Shown: piece by piece, positions 18,758 through 26,231 of the stretch | Position numbering within the stretch: position 1 is the first letter of the stretch | How the letters are laid out: each line of letters starts with the position of its first letter | Assembly: GCA_041940385.1 (NCBI GenBank) | Contig: JBGTSD010000030.1 | Span: forward strand, 1 to 30,487 | Reading direction: 5' to 3' | Length of the DNA stretch: 30,487 bases | Source of the DNA: JACVCK01 sp041940385 | GTDB lineage: Bacteria > Planctomycetota > Phycisphaerae > Phycisphaerales > UBA1924 | Position numbers and translations under genes: made by a program | Notes under the pieces: generated by a model | Told to the model about the DNA's origin: nothing | Databases searched by the model: none | What the model saw: the letters and a program-made list of their open reading frames with translations, nothing else

Positions 18758-19577
18758 AGTCGAACGCCTCGTTCCCGTCCTCAGGATCGCCGAACCATCC
18801 GAGGTTGAACCGCGCAGGATCGTTCGAGTAGAGCTGGCTCCACGCGGAGAAGGTCCGAGTTTCCGCCGTGGCGTGGCCGTCGAGCCAGACGACCGTCGCC
18901 TTGCCGCGATGGCGGAAATGCAGCGACGGGTCGGGTCTGTACCCGAACGACGGCGGGAACTGCGGGTGCAGCGGCGGCTCGATGAACGAGTACTCGATCA
19001 GTCCGAAGTCGCCCGCGAACGCCGAGTCCGCGAATGCGACCGTCCCCTCCGGACGGTCAAATTGATCCTGCCGGGCGCCGCGCGGCGAGCCGTATTCGCT
19101 CGTCCAGACGCCGGGCTGGGTCTCGGTGCGCACGACGCCCACGAACGCCTGGTTGTAGCCATATCCGCCGCAGCCCCGCTCGAAGCCGTCGCCGCGCTTG
19201 ATCGCTTCGTCGAGGTCGTTCGCGAACTCGTCGCACATGCGGATCGCGATGCTGCCCTGAGCGCCGTCGACGTAGCGCGAGAGCGGCGCTTTCGCGGGGT
19301 CGAAGGGCTCGACCACCGAAAGCCGCGAGCCGTGCCAGCGGTGCAGGTTGGCGGACGACTCGGCGCTGTCGATGCCGACGGCGCCGGCGACGAAGCGGTC
19401 CTTGTGGTCCGCGGCGTACGCCAGATTGCCGACCTGGAGCTGGCGCGCCGAGCTGGCGCACTGCGTCAGCCTGGCCGAGCTGCGCGCCCCGCCGAGCGCG
19501 GGCAGGAGGACGCCCAGCAGCAGGCCGATGATGGCGATGGCCACGAGCGCTTCGACGAGGGTGAATGCTCGCCTCAT
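18750..19577 (-). CDS. Prepilin-like protein with H-X9-DG motif (DUF1559-like)
   Basis: Type II pseudopilin-like protein of 275 residues. The N-terminus RRA/FTLVEALVAIAIIGLLLGVLLPAL is a classic prepilin signal: processed by prepilin peptidase before Phe5, with the conserved Glu at +5 of the mature form and a long hydrophobic helix. The C-terminal part contains His223-x9-Asp233-Gly234 (the H-X9-DG motif), found in large planctomycete pseudopilin families. The body is a globular domain with four Cys residues (40, 115 and 136 among them). It overlaps the preceding dockerin-like gene by 4 nt (ATGA) and the following [2Fe-2S] gene by 8 nt. It should sit in the cell envelope as part of a pilus-like or secretion structure; co-expression with two exported proteins suggests that it helps place or export them. 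Confidence 0.87.
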   Translation of the reverse strand: MRRAFTLVEALVAIAIIGLLLGVLLPALGGARSSARLTQCASSARQLQVGNLAYAADHKDRFVAGAVGIDSAESSANLHRWHGSRLSVVEPFDPAKAPLSRYVDGAQGSIAIRMCDEFANDLDEAIKRGDGFERGCGGYGYNQAFVGVVRTETQPGVWTSEYGSPRGARQDQFDRPEGTVAFADSAFAGDFGLIEYSFIEPPLHPQFPPSFGYRPDPSLHFRHRGKATVVWLDGHATAETRTFSAWSQLYSNDPARFNLGWFGDPEDGNEAFDYE

Positions 19578-20764
19578 CCGCCGATCCCCCAGTTGGAGAG
19601 GACGGCGTTGAGATCGCCGAAGTCCACCACGCCGTTGCAGTCGAAGTCCGCCGGCATGTCTTCGCCGAAGGTGTTGAAGGCGCCGAGCACGGCGTTGAGG
19701 TCGGAGAAGTCCACATCGCCGTCGAGATCAACGTCTCCGGGCATGCGCTTGCCGCGGCGGACGTCCGCGACGCCGCCGACTTCGGTGGAAATCTCGCCGA
19801 ACGATGAGGCGATGTGATCCACCGATGTTCGAATGCGGATGAAGTCGAATCCATCGAGCTGTGCGAGCTGTCCCGTGACCGGGTTGCGCGCCCACTTGAT
19901 GTCGAACGCGTCCCCGCCGCCGCTGCCAATGCTCACGCCGACCCTCGTCGGATCATCAGGCACGGTGTAGAACTCGGCGGGATCGATGCCCGGGAGATCT
20001 TCGGGATCGGTAAGCGAGTTCTCGCCGAATCCGCCCTTGGCGCCGGACATGTCGCCCTTGATGAGCGTGGGGCTGATATCGGCGTATCCGTAGTGACCTT
20101 CGATCGTGGCGCCGCCGCCGTTCGGATTGGCGAGCACCGGCGAGGCGAACGCCGACGGGAGTTCGTACGCGCCGGTCGTGTACTGCGCCGGCCAGTTGGG
20201 GAAACTCGGGGGGCCTGGATACCACGGCAGAAAGAGCGGCGGCGTCGGCGTGGTGGGATTCACGTCCCAGTCCTGCGTGCGGAAGACCGACGCGGCCACG
20301 TTCGGAAGGCTCGAGCCGCGGACGACATACCAAGGGTCGTCGGCATGGCCGTTGCCGTTCACATCGCGGCTGATCTCGATCACCGCCGCCTCGGCGAAGC
20401 GACGGTTCGGATTGCCCGCGACCCAGTGCGCATTGCCGAAGACGATCGCGTCCATGCCCAGCGGATTGCACGGATCATCCATCACCGGCTGATCGAATGC
20501 CAAGGTGATCGACCCGCCAAAGCCGCCGAGCGTGACGAGCTTCGAATTGTCCGGCGACAGCGTTCCACCGCCGACGGGCGGACCGAGCGCCTTCTGCGGG
20601 TTGTTGTAGACGCCCGGCGTATTGACGAATTGCCCCGGCGCGGGTGTGTAGTCCAGCACGGCGCTGGCGAAGTCGCCGGCCGACGCCGGGCTCGCGATCA
20701 TCATGATCGCGAGCCCGACGAGTCGGGCCGACTCTCTCCAGTCGTGAGCGCGGCCCTCAGCCAC
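19574..20764 (-). CDS. Exported surface protein with dockerin-like C-terminus
   Basis: A 396-residue exported protein. A signal peptide (about 11-29, cleavage after SPASA) leads into a domain with the sequence YTPAPGQFVN (39-48), TLGGFGGSITLAFD (78-91), IVFGNA (107-112) and RDVNGNGHADDPWYVVRGS (133-151). I recall this combination from Bacteroidetes cell-surface proteins, some encoded at cobalamin-riboswitch loci. The last 55 residues are two dockerin-like EF-hand repeats (GDVDLDGDVDFSDLNAVL and ADFDCNGVVDFGDLNAVL), which bind Ca2+ and often serve as attachment modules in Phycisphaerae. The start is GTG at 20764: GGAGGAG lies 5 nt upstream and the codon overlaps the stop of the upstream gene (GTGGCTGA). 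A longer frame to 20812 lacks such a site. Role in B12 capture is an inference from the riboswitch. Confidence 0.82.
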   Translation of the reverse strand: MAEGRAHDWRESARLVGLAIMMIASPASAGDFASAVLDYTPAPGQFVNTPGVYNNPQKALGPPVGGGTLSPDNSKLVTLGGFGGSITLAFDQPVMDDPCNPLGMDAIVFGNAHWVAGNPNRRFAEAAVIEISRDVNGNGHADDPWYVVRGSSLPNVAASVFRTQDWDVNPTTPTPPLFLPWYPGPPSFPNWPAQYTTGAYELPSAFASPVLANPNGGGATIEGHYGYADISPTLIKGDMSGAKGGFGENSLTDPEDLPGIDPAEFYTVPDDPTRVGVSIGSGGGDAFDIKWARNPVTGQLAQLDGFDFIRIRTSVDHIASSFGEISTEVGGVADVRRGKRMPGDVDLDGDVDFSDLNAVLGAFNTFGEDMPADFDCNGVVDFGDLNAVLSNWGIGG

Positions 20765-21806
20765 GGCGTCTCCTCCACGCCGCACCGAGGATTCCACCGA
20801 GCAACACGACACCTCCGGGCGCGGGGATCGCGTAGCGATACACCACGCCGTCTGCGAACGCCCACACCAGCACTTCTCCCGTCGCGTCGTTGTAGAGGGC
20901 GCTGTAGGTGCTCTCTCCAGCGGGGCTCAGGCGCTGCTCGTCTCCGTCGCCCGCGGCGCCGAGGCCGCCGAGCGCATCGAGAATCGCCGCGCCGTCGATC
21001 AATGCCTGAAAACCAAACTCGTTCGGATTCGCGAAATCGCCTCCGCCCACCAGCATGTTGCCGAATGCGTCGAAACCGAGACTGTTCCCGCTGAGCGCGC
21101 TCGCGACGAGGACGCCGTCGGTCTCGAAGTTCGCGGCCGACCCTGTGGTGATCGCCGCGAGATCGAAGGCGCGGACGTCGCCCGTCATCGATCCACCCTT
21201 CGCGAAGTCGAAGCCATTGGCGGTGTAGAGCCAACCATCACGCACCGTGACACCCGCGGAGGCGCCGCCGACGCCCTCGACGAGGCGCGTGACGGAGGGG
21301 GCGCCGCGGACGTTGTCGATCACCGAGACGAACGAGTCCGTGAAGTCGCCACCGGAGACATACAACCGGCCGTCGGTGTGCCAGTGCCCCTCGAAGTTCG
21401 CGGCCTGCACGCTCGACACCGCGCTGACGCCGTTGGGGTCGAGCGACGAGGCGTCCACGAAGTGCACGCTCGCGCCGGGCCCGAAGTTGCCGTCGCCGAT
21501 CGCGGCCATGGAGCCGTCGGGACTGAACGCCAGAAAGCTCGCGCCGAAGGAGTTGATCAGCGCTGAGTCGATCAAGCCGATCCTCGAGAACGTCGAGCCA
21601 TGCAGGGCGTCCTGCACGTGGATCTCCGACCCGATCATCACGGCCATTCGTCCGTCGCCGAGCACGGTGCGCGACTGCGCGCCGCCCGGTGTGAGGAAGG
21701 AACCAACGAGCTGATACTGCGGAGCGCCCGCCTGGGCGGATCCGCACGTCATCACGAGGAGCGCCGCTGTTCGGCGCGCCGCCGCGATCCACGCGTCTGC
21801 TGCCAT
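20757..21806 (-). CDS. Exported beta-propeller-like protein, first gene of the cobalamin riboswitch operon
   Basis: A 349-residue exported protein. A signal peptide (about 8-26, cleavage after GSAQA) is followed by about six repeats that read like propeller blades, each with a short D-G turn and a hydrophobic strand: VLGDGRMAVMIGSEIHVQD, FLAFSPDGSMAAIGDG, HWHTDGRLYVSGGDF, GVTVRDGWLYTANGFDF, SLGFDAFGNMLVGGGDF, VLVWAFADGVVYRY. The C-terminus (IPAPGGVVLLGGILGAAWRRRRG) is a PEP-CTERM-like sorting tail: Pro-rich motif, hydrophobic helix and Arg cluster, pointing to attachment at the outer envelope. It is directly controlled by the riboswitch about 160 nt upstream. The Bacteroidetes protein BtuG is a riboswitch-controlled surface beta-propeller that binds B12; this could be a functional counterpart, but no sequence homology can be claimed by eye. 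The ATG at 21806 has only a weak AAAGGCG upstream. Confidence 0.78.
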   Translation of the reverse strand: MAADAWIAAARRTAALLVMTCGSAQAGAPQYQLVGSFLTPGGAQSRTVLGDGRMAVMIGSEIHVQDALHGSTFSRIGLIDSALINSFGASFLAFSPDGSMAAIGDGNFGPGASVHFVDASSLDPNGVSAVSSVQAANFEGHWHTDGRLYVSGGDFTDSFVSVIDNVRGAPSVTRLVEGVGGASAGVTVRDGWLYTANGFDFAKGGSMTGDVRAFDLAAITTGSAANFETDGVLVASALSGNSLGFDAFGNMLVGGGDFANPNEFGFQALIDGAAILDALGGLGAAGDGDEQRLSPAGESTYSALYNDATGEVLVWAFADGVVYRYAIPAPGGVVLLGGILGAAWRRRRG

Positions 21807-21965
21807 GGGAAAACCGTCGCCTTTCGTCGCACTCCGATTCGCGCGGAGCGGCTCCCGGCCGATCGATGCCTCGCGAGGGGGCTGGTTTGCCGGGACGGTG
21901 GGGCCGCAGGGAGCACGCGGACACCGCGCCGGCGCCCCGAGTCACGCGAGGGCGCACAACACACG

Positions 21966-22186
21966 TCAGCGGCAGGTCTTCCGGCTTCGAGCGTCCCTGG
22001 CATGCCTGCGGCACCCGGGGAGCGTGCCCCGCCTTCCCGTCTCTGGCCGAGAGGCGACGTGAAGTCGCTCGGCAGGACAGTGGCGTGTGGGGCACGGCGC
22101 TTCGCTCGTTACGGCGGCGCGTCCGCGGCGGATTTTCACCGCCTTCCCTTTTCACCCCGCGGCCATCCGCGGGGCACCGTTGACGC
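21966..22186 (-). promoter_or_regulatory. Cobalamin (adenosylcobalamin-class) riboswitch
   Basis: Read on the minus strand, the conserved blocks appear in order: GGTGCC (near 22178), GGGTGAAAAGGGAA (near 22157-22144), GGTGAAAATCCGCC (22140-22127), CGCCGCCGTAA, GCCACTG (22084-22078), GGGAAGGCG (near 22038-22030) and the B12 box AAGCCGGAAGACCTGCC (21986-21970). This is the full core of the classic B12 element with both halves of the receptor domain. The start of the exported beta-propeller gene is about 160 nt downstream. A GCGCCC/GGGCGC stem just after the B12 box may belong to the expression platform; no T-tract follows it, so control is probably at translation start or by another mechanism. 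Expected effect: less expression when cobalamin is plentiful. Confidence 0.95.
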
Positions 22187-22190
22187 CCAC

Positions 22191-22218
22191 AACGTATCCC
22201 CCTCCGCCCCCCTGTCAA
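22191..22218 (-). promoter_or_regulatory. Sigma70-type promoter of the riboswitch operon
   Basis: On the minus strand a perfect -35 TTGACA (22218-22213) and a -10-like TACGTT (22196-22191) are separated by 16 nt. The predicted transcript would start near 22184, a few bases before the first conserved riboswitch block. The close fit to the riboswitch 5' edge supports the assignment. The -10 is only three of six to consensus. Confidence 0.65.
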
Positions 22219-22237
22219 GAGTCCACACCCCGGTACG

Positions 22238-23110
22238 ATGCAACCCATGGTCAGTAGGGATGATGCGCCCCGCTCCGCCACCGGCGATCCCGGGCCGCTC
22301 GCTCATATCCCGCTCTTCGCCCGACTCGACGCCGACGAGCAGCGCGCCCTCCAGAGCGCCATGACGGCGCGAAGCGTCGGCGCCAATGAGGTCGTCTGCT
22401 GGCACGGCGAGAAGGGCGATGCGCTCTTTCTCATCGATCGCGGCGGCATGACCGTGACCGCGCCCAACGAACAAGGCGAGCACGTCCTGCTCAAATCTCT
22501 CGGGCCCGGCGAGTTCTTCGGCGAGATCTCGCTCCTCGACGGCGGTCCGCGCACCGCCACCGTCCGTGCGACCGAGCCATCCCACGTCTACGTCCTCGGG
22601 CGAGAGCCGTTCCACCAGTTCCTGCGCAGGCGGCCCGACGCGGCGATCGACATACTGACGGTGATGGGCGAGCGCCAGCGCGCCTCGACGGCCGCGTTGC
22701 GTGCGCTTCGGAATCCCAACGCGCTCTTCGACGCGTCGCGCGTGTCGCTCTGGCAGCGGGCCAGCGATTTCATCGCGTTCATCGCCGCGAGCCAGTGGTT
22801 CACGCTCTTTCACCTGACGTGGTTCGGCATCTGGATCGGCATGAACCTGCTGAGCCGCCTCGGCGTGCTGCCGGAGGCGTTGGCGTTCGATCCATTCCCG
22901 TTCGGCCTGCTCACGATGATCGTCTCGCTGGAGGCGATCTTCCTCTCGATCTTCGTGCTGGTCAGCCAGAACCGCCAGAGCGAGAAGGACCGGCTCCGCA
23001 CCGACCTCGACTACCAGATCAACGTCCGCGCGCAGTCGCAGATCACCGAGATGGCCAGGCAGCTCGAGCGCATCGAGGCCGACATCGGCGCGCTCCGCGG
23101 CCGGGAGTGA
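22238..23110 (+). CDS. Cyclic-nucleotide-binding domain fused to DUF1003 membrane domain
   Basis: A 290-residue membrane protein. Residues 20-140 form a cNMP-binding (CAP effector-like) domain: IPLFARLDADEQRALQSAM, GDALFLIDRGGMTV, and the phosphate-binding cassette-like GEFFGEISLLDGGPRTATVRA. Residues 165-270 match DUF1003: a first helix around QRASDFIAFIAASQWFTLFHLTWFGIWI, FDPFPFGLLTMIVSLEAIFLSIFVLVSQNRQ, then the conserved basic tail KDRLRTDLDYQINVRAQSQI and a coiled-coil end. The function of DUF1003 is unknown; the fusion suggests a nucleotide- or ligand-gated membrane protein. Two in-frame ATGs (22238 and 22247) are possible; neither has a Shine-Dalgarno. It is divergent from the riboswitch operon, whose promoter lies just upstream, and its stop directly abuts that of the convergent lipoprotein gene. 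Confidence 0.85.
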   Translation: MQPMVSRDDAPRSATGDPGPLAHIPLFARLDADEQRALQSAMTARSVGANEVVCWHGEKGDALFLIDRGGMTVTAPNEQGEHVLLKSLGPGEFFGEISLLDGGPRTATVRATEPSHVYVLGREPFHQFLRRRPDAAIDILTVMGERQRASTAALRALRNPNALFDASRVSLWQRASDFIAFIAASQWFTLFHLTWFGIWIGMNLLSRLGVLPEALAFDPFPFGLLTMIVSLEAIFLSIFVLVSQNRQSEKDRLRTDLDYQINVRAQSQITEMARQLERIEADIGALRGRE

Positions 23111-23602
23111 CTAGCGCCGCTCCGGGCTCGGCTCGGGCTCGTCGGTCGGTGGCGTGTCGTCCGTGGGCTCGGATTCGGGCGCTGGTTCGGAAGGAGCTTC
23201 CTCGACGGCGCCCGCGTCTTCGCCCTCCGCAGGGGTTTCGGCGCTGTCGGCCGGCGCTTCCTCGGGGTTCGAGCCGAACGAGACGAACGGAATGGCGTCG
23301 ATCATCGAGCGCAGCGCGACGAGGTGGACGTCGAGGGCGGCGAGCGAGCGGTCGATCGACTGGAGGATCTCGTGCTGGCGGTCGAGCCGCTCCTGAAGCT
23401 CCGCGTTTCTCGCGTTGAGGTCGGCGAGCTGCGCTTCGAGGCGCAGCATCGTGGCGGTGCCGTCCGACATGACAGATTCGACGCGCAGCAGCACCTGCTC
23501 GTTGCTCTGCAGCTGCTCGTGAATGTCGTCGAAGACGCAGCCGCCGGCGCCCAGCAGGAGCGCACCCAACGCCGCCGTCCCCAGAACTCGCTGATACGTC
23601 AT
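23111..23602 (-). CDS. Putative lipoprotein with coiled coil and acidic Pro-rich tail
   Basis: A 163-residue envelope protein. The N-terminus ends in LLLGAGGC, a lipobox with lipid-attachment Cys22. Residues 30-100 form a regular heptad-like helix (LQSNEQVLLRVESVM...LEAQLADLNARNAELQERLDRQHEILQSIDRSL), likely a coiled coil. The last 50 residues are Glu/Pro/Ala-rich and probably disordered. The ATG has GAGGAG at 7 nt spacing. It follows the YyaL-like gene by 31 bp on the same strand, so the two form an operon. No specific family is recognised; it could be a structural or docking factor in the periplasm. Confidence 0.78.
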   Translation of the reverse strand: MTYQRVLGTAALGALLLGAGGCVFDDIHEQLQSNEQVLLRVESVMSDGTATMLRLEAQLADLNARNAELQERLDRQHEILQSIDRSLAALDVHLVALRSMIDAIPFVSFGSNPEEAPADSAETPAEGEDAGAVEEAPSEPAPESEPTDDTPPTDEPEPSPERR

Positions 23603-23633
23603 CGATGATCTCCTCGGCCGCCGGGCGTGGTGT

Positions 23634-26048
23634 TTACCCGGGATCGATCGCGATATCCAGTTCGACCGTCGTCGGCCGCAGGCACTCCGTTCGAGTGCAG
23701 GCCTGCCACGACACCAGGATCAGGGGCCGCCCGCTCCACGCGGCGTCGGTGCGCACCAGCCGGAGGGGAAGCTCGACTTCTTCCTCGTGCACCAGCAGCG
23801 GCGGCAGCGAGCCGTCCTCGTCGCCGTCCGCGGGCTCGAGCAGGCGGCCGTCCGGATAGTCCACCTCCAGCCGCACCGCGTCGCCGCTGCCGGGCGCAAG
23901 CCGGACAATCAGCGGCACAACTTCCGGGATCCGATCCTTCGCGGCGACCTCGCGGGGCCAGGGATCGTGGGCGGTGATGTGGAAGCCGTCCTTCACCCGC
24001 AGCCGCAGCCGGACCGAGGCGCCCGCGCCCTTCTCCGGCGGCACGGTGACCCGGTCCGCTTCGCTGAGGATCTCGACGGGAGACTCCGCCTCGCTCGTCG
24101 GCGCGTCCGATGTCTCCGGCTCGTTCAGCATCCCCGACCGTTCGATCAGCCCGCCATCGATGCGCAGCACGCGCAGGAGCGCGCGCGTGGTGTTGATGGC
24201 GCCGACAGGCGACTCCGCCACCGCGGCGCTGAGCGTCGCGAGCAGTCGCCCGGCGCTCTCGAGCCAGGAATCGTCCTTCGAGAGCTCGTGCAGATCGAGC
24301 ATCGCGTGCAGAGCGACGGACGGCGCCGAGGGCAGCGAGCCATCAAAGATCGAGCGCGAGCGCACGATCAGGTCCGGGCGACCGGCGCGGGTGTCGTAGA
24401 GCGCGCCGTCGCGCTCGTCCGCGAAGAGCGTCTGCGCCTGACGCAGCGTGACCGCCGCCCGGTCGATCCACCGCTCACGATCCTTGGACGCCCGCGCGAT
24501 CGCTGCGAAGCCCCATGCGAGCCATGCGTAGTCTTCGAGACCGCCGGAGCCGGAGTTCTCGCCGCCTCGGCGCACGCGGCAGAGGAGGCCCTCCTGGTCG
24601 CGCAGCAGCGTCCACGCCGCCTCGCCCGCGCGCTCGGCGCGGTCGAGCCACGCCGGCTCCTCGAGATGCCTCGATGCGTCCGCGAGTGCGCCGATCATCA
24701 TGCCGTTCCAGGACGCGATGACCTTGTCGTCGAGCCGCGGCTGTTGGCGCTGCGCCCGCGTCCGGAGCAGCGCCGCGTTCACACGGTCGAGGCGGAGATG
24801 CAGATCGTCGGGCGCGACATTCTGCTTCGACGCGAGCGCGTCCGGACGGGCGATCAGGAACGGCACGTTCTTTGCCGGGGCGCCGGGATGGTGGGGATCG
24901 CGGAAGTTCGGGCCGCGGGTCAGGCCATAGATCTCCGCGGCGAAGTCCGCGTCCTGATCGCCGACCGCGGCGCGGACTTCCTCTTCGGACCAGACGTAGT
25001 TCGCGCCCTCGCGTCCGTCCACTTCGGCGTCCTGCGCGGAGTAGAACAGCCCCTCGGGCGAGGTCATCTCCTGCGCGACGTATCCGGCGACGCGCCGAGC
25101 GATCAACGCGAAAAAGTCGTCGTCCAATGCGGCCGCGGCGCGGGCGTACAGCGCGAGGAGCTGCGCGTTGTCGTACAGCATCTTCTCGAAGTGCGGCACG
25201 AGCCATCGCTCGTCCACGCTGTAGCGATGGAATCCCCCGCCGGCCTGATCGAACATGCCGCCCAGCGCCATCGCGTCGAGCGTGCGCGTCAGCACGACGC
25301 GGAACGCTTCGACGGTGGAATCATCGCCGGCCGCCGCGAGCGCATCGAACACGAACTCGAGATACACCGGCTGCGGGAATTTGGGCGCGTGACCAAAGCC
25401 GCCATGGGTCGAGTCGAACGTGCGGAGGAGCCCCGTCGCCGCATCGACGATCTGCGGCTGCCCGAGGCGCACCGGATCGCGCCGGCCGCTCATGGCGTCG
25501 CGCAGATGCGCGGTGACGGCGCCCGCCTGGGCGAGCACCTGCTCGCGCTGCTGCGACCACGCGGCGGAGACGCCGGTGAGAACCTGGGCGAATGAGGGGA
25601 GCTGGTGCGCGGCTTTCGGGGGGAAGTACGTGCCCGCGTAGAACGGCTCCAGCCCCGGGTCGGCTTCTCCGCGTGCGCCGGGCGGAGATAAGAAGACGCT
25701 CATGGGCCATCCGCCGCGGCCCGTCATGGCCTGCACGGCGCCCATGTAGATCTCGTCCACCTCCGGCCGCTCCTCGCGATCGACCTTCACCGCGACGAAG
25801 CCATCCCGCAACAGATCTCCGATGCGCGGGTCCTCGAAGGACTCGCGCTCCATGACGTGACACCAGTAGCACGTGGAATACCCGACGGAGAGAAAGATCG
25901 GGACCTGTCGCCGACGGGCCTCGTCGAACGCTTCCTGGCCCCATGGGAACCAATCCACCGGGTTCGCGGCGTGCTGGAGCAGATACGGGCTGGTCTCGGC
26001 GCGGAGCCGATTCGAGCGCCCGGTCGATGACGGTGGGGGGTGGGTCAT
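23634..26048 (-). CDS. YyaL/DUF255 thioredoxin-fold protein with fused DsbD-N-like C-terminal domain
   Basis: An 804-residue protein of the YyaL / spermatogenesis-associated protein 20 family. Residues 13-170 are the DUF255 thioredoxin-like domain: ETSPYLLQHAANPVDWFPWG, then the CxxC site STCYWCHVMERESFED (Cys60, Cys63) and GGWPMSVFLSP. An alpha/alpha-barrel region (about 190-640), like a glycoside hydrolase or epimerase fold, follows with GGFHRYSVDERWLVPHFEKMLYDNAQL. Residues 658-804 are extra: a beta-rich domain ending in WQACTRTECLRPTTVELDI, resembling the N-terminal domain of DsbD, with Cys at about 784 and 789. Most YyaL proteins end near 680 residues, so this is a fusion. The function of the family is unknown; a thiol-redox role is suggested. 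No signal peptide is seen. It is divergent from the WYL regulator gene. Confidence 0.9.
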   Translation of the reverse strand: MTHPPPSSTGRSNRLRAETSPYLLQHAANPVDWFPWGQEAFDEARRRQVPIFLSVGYSTCYWCHVMERESFEDPRIGDLLRDGFVAVKVDREERPEVDEIYMGAVQAMTGRGGWPMSVFLSPPGARGEADPGLEPFYAGTYFPPKAAHQLPSFAQVLTGVSAAWSQQREQVLAQAGAVTAHLRDAMSGRRDPVRLGQPQIVDAATGLLRTFDSTHGGFGHAPKFPQPVYLEFVFDALAAAGDDSTVEAFRVVLTRTLDAMALGGMFDQAGGGFHRYSVDERWLVPHFEKMLYDNAQLLALYARAAAALDDDFFALIARRVAGYVAQEMTSPEGLFYSAQDAEVDGREGANYVWSEEEVRAAVGDQDADFAAEIYGLTRGPNFRDPHHPGAPAKNVPFLIARPDALASKQNVAPDDLHLRLDRVNAALLRTRAQRQQPRLDDKVIASWNGMMIGALADASRHLEEPAWLDRAERAGEAAWTLLRDQEGLLCRVRRGGENSGSGGLEDYAWLAWGFAAIARASKDRERWIDRAAVTLRQAQTLFADERDGALYDTRAGRPDLIVRSRSIFDGSLPSAPSVALHAMLDLHELSKDDSWLESAGRLLATLSAAVAESPVGAINTTRALLRVLRIDGGLIERSGMLNEPETSDAPTSEAESPVEILSEADRVTVPPEKGAGASVRLRLRVKDGFHITAHDPWPREVAAKDRIPEVVPLIVRLAPGSGDAVRLEVDYPDGRLLEPADGDEDGSLPPLLVHEEEVELPLRLVRTDAAWSGRPLILVSWQACTRTECLRPTTVELDIAIDPG

Positions 26049-26066
26049 GGTCGAGGCAACCGGAGT

Positions 26067-26080
26067 GACGACACTATGTC
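26067..26080. promoter_or_regulatory. Imperfect copy of the GACA-N6-TGTC repeat
   Basis: GACG-ACACTA-TGTC differs from the GACA-N6-TGTC inverted repeat at one base. It lies 19 bp upstream of the YyaL-like gene start and 16 bp from the next, perfect copy, in the divergent promoter region. Confidence 0.4.
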
Positions 26081-26095
26081 AATGGGTGGCGGGAC

Positions 26096-26109
26096 GACAC
26101 AACGGTGTC
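26096..26109. promoter_or_regulatory. GACA-N6-TGTC inverted repeat, candidate operator
   Basis: GACACAACGGTGTC is a perfect inverted repeat (GACAC-AACG-GTGTC). It lies 122 bp before the WYL regulator start and 48 bp before the divergent YyaL-like gene start. The same repeat recurs downstream of the WYL gene. Confidence 0.5.
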
Positions 26110-26231
26110 AGTGATTCCCGCGTTCGAGGCGGTCGTTCTTCGCGGAGTCGGTACAGTATTCCCCCGTCGCCCTTCCGGGCTCTCGGTGCTCCGACGGGGT
26201 GGCGCCGTTCATCTCCTGGCGGGATCTCTGT

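Noticed and set aside
23787..25595. Long plus-strand open frame opposite the YyaL-like gene
   Set aside because: The real gene has the CxxC thioredoxin motif and family signatures; the antisense product is Arg/Ala-rich and matches nothing.
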